From: Chloroflexota bacterium
Lineage (GTDB): Bacteria > Chloroflexota > Anaerolineae > SpSt-313
Reading direction: 5' to 3'
NCBI GenBank assembly: GCA_029553955.1
Contig: JAKPJZ010000201.1
Span: forward strand, 95,785-159,784
Length of the DNA: 64,000 nucleotides
The first letter of the stretch is position 1. The number at the start of each line of letters is the position of its first letter. The translations under genes were made by a program, and so were the position numbers. Of the stretch, positions 60,798 to 64,000 are shown piece by piece. The notes below the pieces were generated by a model. That model ran no database searches and was not told the DNA's origin. It was given only the letters and a program-made list of their open reading frames with translations.

Positions 60798-63032
60798 ATG
60801 CCAAGAGCACCACAAACAAGGCCGGCCACAGAGCTGGGGCCGCCACGCTGGAGGTGGCTGCTGAAGAAGGAGACCTGGGGCGCTGCCCTGGGGCTGGTGA
60901 GTGGCATCACCGCGCTGGCCCTGCTCTCGCTGCTGGGCGGGGTGGTGGGCGGCGCCATCGCCGGCTTTTGGCGGCGCTTCTTCGGTTGGGGCGTCTACCC
61001 GCTGGTCATCATCGGGCTGGCCGCGTCGGTGCGGCTGCTGGGCGGCGAGCGCGCGGCGCGCTGGCTCTACCTGCGGCCGGTGCAGGTGCTTGGGCTCGAG
61101 CTGGCCCTGCTCGGTTGCCTGGGCCTGCTGCACCTGCCCTACGACGCCTGGAATGGCCTGGCGCGCGCTCAGGCGGGCGATGGCGGCGGCCTCGTTGGCT
61201 GGGGGCTGGTCAATATCCTCGAGCGGGCCGGCGGCCGGCTGCCCGCAGGGCTGATCCTCTTCGCCGCGGCGGTCGTCGGCGCGGCCCTGTTCTTTGGCAT
61301 CACCCGGGCGCTCATCCGCACGGCGGGCGAGCAGTTCATCGCCGTCGTGGCGCGTCGCCCGCTGCCTGGGACCGGTAGCGAGTACCGCGAAGGGCCTGCC
61401 CCGCTGCGCGACGAAGGGCCTGGCACACCACCCGCCCGCCCGGCCTGGCTCGATGAGGAGCCGCCCGCGCCGCAGACGGCCGCGACGCCCGTGCGCCGCG
61501 AGCCGCCGGCACTGCCTGCCAAACGTCCCGCGGCCCCAGCGCCGCCCCCGGCGCCGCGCTGGCGGCCGCCGCGCAGCGCCAGCCTGCCGTCGGTCGAGCT
61601 GCTGGCGCCGGCTATCTCCTCGGCGGCCGACGACGCCGATGTGCGCTATCAACGGCAGACCATCGAGGAGACGCTGGCCCACTTTGGCGTGCCGGCCCAG
61701 GTGGTGGAGGTGCAGCGCGGCCCCACGGTGACCCAGTTCGGCGTCGAACCGGGGTTCGTCGAGCGCCAGACCGCCGGCGGCACGGTGCTGCGCCGCAAAG
61801 TGCGCGTGAACCGCATTGCCGCCCTGTCGAACGACCTGGCGCTGGCCCTGGCGGCGCCCTCCATCCGCATCGAAGCGCCGGTGCCCGGGCGGGCGCTCGT
61901 CGGCATCGAGGTGCCCAACCGCCACACGACCATGGTCAACCTGCGCTCGGTGCTCGAGTCAGACGGCTTTCGCCGCGTGCAGTCGCCGCTGAGGATAGCC
62001 CTGGGGCAAGACGTGTCGGGTCGCCCAGTGGCTGCCGACCTGGCGGCCATGCCGCATCTGCTCATCGCCGGCGCCACCGGCACGGGCAAGAGCGTGTGCA
62101 TCAACGCCCTCATCACCTGCCTGCTGATGGGGAACACGCCCGAGATGGTCAAGCTGGTGTTGGTGGACCCCAAGCGCGTGGAGCTGGTGAACTATAACGG
62201 CATCCCGCACCTCCTGGCGCCGGCGGTGGTCGAGATCGAGCAGACGGTGGCCATGCTGCGCTGGCTGTGCCGCGAGATGGACCGCCGCTACCAAGAGTTC
62301 GCGCAGGCCAAGGTGCGCCACATCGAGGGCTACAACGCGCTGGCCGGGCGGCGCAAGGCCGAGCGGCTGCCCTACCTGGCCGTCTTTGTCGACGAGCTGG
62401 CCGAGCTGATGATGGTGGCCCCCGACGAGGTCGAGCGCTCGCTCTGCCGCCTGGCGCAGATGGGCCGCGCCACGGGCATCCACCTGGTGGTGGCCACGCA
62501 GCGGCCCTCGGTCGATGTGGTCACCGGCCTGATCAAGGCCAACTTCCCGGCGCGCATCGCCTTTGCCGTCTCGACCCAGATCGACTCGCGCGTTATCCTC
62601 GACACGGCCGGCGCCGAGCAGCTCCTGGGCCGCGGCGATTTGCTCTACATGTCGTCCGACGCCAACCGCCTGGTGCGCCTGCAGGGCTGCTTTGTCTCCG
62701 ACGCCGAGATCGGCGCCGTGGTGGACCACTGGCGGCAGGTGGCGCCGGCCGAGTCCGAGGCGACCACAGCCGTGCCGTGGGAGGCGCTGCTCGACGAGGA
62801 AGAGGGGGGCAGCGACGAGGCGCTGCTGCGCCAGGCCATGGAGATCGTCCGCGGCGCACACCAGGCCTCGGCATCGTTCCTGCAGCGGCGGCTGCGCATT
62901 GGCTATGCTCGTGCGGCACGGCTGATCGAGGAACTGGAGGCGCGCGGCATCGTGGGGCCCGACCCGGGCGGCGGCCGGCCGCGCGAGGTCTATACCCCGC
63001 GCGAAGAGCCACCGGCAGGCGACACAATCTGA
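60798..63032 (+). CDS. ftsK: FtsK/SpoIIIE-type DNA translocase
   Basis: The 744-residue protein has four hydrophobic segments in the first ~190 residues, a Pro/Ala-rich linker, the alpha/beta region (QVVEVQRGPTVTQFGVEPG), a motor domain with Walker A GATGTGKS near residue 425 and Walker B AVFVDELAEL near 530, TQRPSVDVVTGLIKANFPARIAFAVS, and a C-terminal gamma winged helix (SASFLQRRLRIGYARAARLIEELEARGIVGP). FtsK pumps chromosome DNA through the division septum. Length fits the shorter SpoIIIE-like form. ATG 60798 begins 126 bases after the S1-protein stop. Confidence 0.95.
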   Translation: MPRAPQTRPATELGPPRWRWLLKKETWGAALGLVSGITALALLSLLGGVVGGAIAGFWRRFFGWGVYPLVIIGLAASVRLLGGERAARWLYLRPVQVLGLELALLGCLGLLHLPYDAWNGLARAQAGDGGGLVGWGLVNILERAGGRLPAGLILFAAAVVGAALFFGITRALIRTAGEQFIAVVARRPLPGTGSEYREGPAPLRDEGPGTPPARPAWLDEEPPAPQTAATPVRREPPALPAKRPAAPAPPPAPRWRPPRSASLPSVELLAPAISSAADDADVRYQRQTIEETLAHFGVPAQVVEVQRGPTVTQFGVEPGFVERQTAGGTVLRRKVRVNRIAALSNDLALALAAPSIRIEAPVPGRALVGIEVPNRHTTMVNLRSVLESDGFRRVQSPLRIALGQDVSGRPVAADLAAMPHLLIAGATGTGKSVCINALITCLLMGNTPEMVKLVLVDPKRVELVNYNGIPHLLAPAVVEIEQTVAMLRWLCREMDRRYQEFAQAKVRHIEGYNALAGRRKAERLPYLAVFVDELAELMMVAPDEVERSLCRLAQMGRATGIHLVVATQRPSVDVVTGLIKANFPARIAFAVSTQIDSRVILDTAGAEQLLGRGDLLYMSSDANRLVRLQGCFVSDAEIGAVVDHWRQVAPAESEATTAVPWEALLDEEEGGSDEALLRQAMEIVRGAHQASASFLQRRLRIGYARAARLIEELEARGIVGPDPGGGRPREVYTPREEPPAGDTI

Positions 63033-63035
63033 GTC

Positions 63036-63125
63036 CTGGGCAAGGGGGGTTCTGGGAGGTCGGCGCCGCTGCCCAGCCCGCGGGCTGGGCAGCGGCGCCG
63101 ACCTCCCAGAACCCCCCTTGCCCAG
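63036..63125 (+). terminator. 90-bp perfect palindrome after ftsK
   Basis: Two 45-base arms are exactly complementary without a loop (centre between 63080 and 63081), starting three bases after the stop codon. Its right end is 11 bases from the DUF72 start, so the AGAGGAG ribosome site partly lies in it. Confidence 0.6.
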
Positions 63126-63136
63126 AGGAGTGGCGC

Positions 63137-63907
63137 ATGATTTACGTCGGCACGAGCGGCTACAGCTATGACGACTGGGTGGGACCCTTCTATCCGCCGG
63201 GGCTGCCGAAGCGGGAGTGGCTGCCGTTCTACGCGCGCGAGTTCGCGGCGACGGAGGTGAACTATACCTACTATCGCCTGCCCGTGGCGCGCACCATGGC
63301 GGCCATGGCCGAGAAGACGCCGCCCGGCTTTGTGTTCACCGTCAAGGCCAGCCAGGAGCTGACCCACGGCCGCGAGGACCCCGACGCTGCCTTTGCGGCC
63401 TTTCGCGCCGGGTTGGTGCCGCTGGCGGAGGCGGGCAAGCTGGGCTGCGTGTTGGCCCAGTTCCCCTACTCCTTCCACGCCACCGGCGAGAACCGCGACT
63501 ATCTGCGCCTCTTTCGCGAGCGCATGGACGGCCTGGCCACGGTCATCGAGTTCCGCAACCGCGCCTGGGTGCAGGAGGCGACCTTTGACCTGTTGCGCGA
63601 GCTGGGGCTGGGCTACTGCTGTGTCGACGAGCCGCGACTGCCGGGGCTGATTCCACCGCTGGCGGTGGCGACCGGGCCCATCGCCTACGTGCGCTTTCAC
63701 GGCCGCAACGCCAAGAAATGGTGGCAGCACGAGAACGCCTATGAGCGCTACGACTATACGTACGCCGAGGAAGAGCTGCGCGAGTGGGGGCCCAAGATCC
63801 GCGCCCTCGACGCCGCGGCCGAGGCGACGTTTGTCTTTGCCAACAACCACTGGCAGGGCCAGGCAGTGACGACGGCACGGCAGTTGCGGCTGCTGTTGGA
63901 CGCCTAG
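63137..63907 (+). CDS. DUF72 (YecE-like) TIM-barrel protein
   Basis: The 256-residue protein has the DUF72 motifs: IYVGTSGYSYDDWVGPFYP at the N terminus, VNYTYYRLP, FTVKASQELTH, AQFPYSFH, VIEFRNRAWV, YVRFHGRN and FVFANNHWQGQAVTTARQL at the C terminus. Function of DUF72 proteins is not established. ATG 63137 has AGAGGAG six bases upstream. The last codon and stop lie inside the terminal palindrome. Confidence 0.88.
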   Translation: MIYVGTSGYSYDDWVGPFYPPGLPKREWLPFYAREFAATEVNYTYYRLPVARTMAAMAEKTPPGFVFTVKASQELTHGREDPDAAFAAFRAGLVPLAEAGKLGCVLAQFPYSFHATGENRDYLRLFRERMDGLATVIEFRNRAWVQEATFDLLRELGLGYCCVDEPRLPGLIPPLAVATGPIAYVRFHGRNAKKWWQHENAYERYDYTYAEEELREWGPKIRALDAAAEATFVFANNHWQGQAVTTARQLRLLLDA

Positions 63908-64000
63908 AGTCAGAGAGGGGGTTGGGGGTGCACCGGCCCTGGCTCGCCCCGCGGGGCGAGCCAGGGCCGGTGCACCCCCAACCCCCTCTCTGACTCTAGG
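63903..64000 (+). terminator. Perfect palindrome of at least 98 bp overlapping the DUF72 stop; cut by the window end
   Basis: The arms are exactly complementary around a centre between 63951 and 63952, from 63903 to the last base of the window, so the true palindrome may extend further. It includes the stop codon TAG and its mirror CTA. Confidence 0.6.

Overview
The window is a high-GC bacterial chromosome segment. The mix of families (archaeal-type GAPDH and PGK beside bacterial ones, PolX with a PHP domain, an ECF transporter with an NTPase, a MrfA-like helicase), the many palindromic intergenic repeats and several GTG/TTG starts suggest a Chloroflexota (Anaerolineae-like) genome. This assignment is inference; there is no rRNA, and I saw no tRNA.

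Layout. 1-8.1 kb (+): end of endonuclease IV, a YczE-like membrane protein, then a lower-glycolysis block (pyk, an M48 peptidase, pgk, pfkA, apgM). 8.2-17.3 kb (-): a three-gene operon of SNF2-type helicase, DUF1156 DNA methyltransferase and DUF499 ATPase, which looks like a phage-defence system of the helicase-methylase-ATPase kind. 17.5-26.2 kb (+): a small unknown protein that reads in frame into polX, an SH3-type lipid-anchored or membrane protein, ligA, and a MrfA-like helicase that carries an HNH nuclease domain. 26.5-27.2 kb: an MntA/HepT toxin-antitoxin pair between 48-bp direct repeats derived from the 3' end of the next gene. 27.2-48.1 kb (-): 18 co-directional catabolic genes: GntR regulator, creatininase-family hydrolase, zinc dehydrogenase, a ribose-type sugar ABC transporter with two binding proteins, two amidohydrolase-fold proteins, a cupin, split transketolase, a TIM-barrel epimerase, archaeal-type GAPDH and PGK, a frameshifted molybdopterin oxidoreductase and a LarA-like racemase. 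48.2-64 kb: a MrfB/YprB-like exonuclease, DedA-like and GNAT genes, an orphan receiver protein, an ECF vitamin/metal-type transporter operon, an UPF0104 membrane protein, an L,D-transpeptidase, an S1-domain protein, FtsK and a DUF72 protein.

How the parts fit. The glycolytic block covers four steps between fructose-6-phosphate and pyruvate. The catabolic block imports a sugar or polyol through the ABC system; the zinc dehydrogenase, creatininase-family hydrolase and TIM-barrel epimerase together resemble the Thermotoga inositol route, and transketolase plus the archaeal GAPDH/PGK pair could move its products into central metabolism. The two MrfAB-like proteins lie 22 kb apart and may act together in DNA repair.

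The intergenic DNA is unusually structured: perfect palindromes up to at least 98 bp sit a few bases after stop codons, a MITE-like family has three copies, and two palindromic repeats have inserted in frame in ligA and a GNAT gene. All statements rest on reading the sequence and on family knowledge; no search was run.
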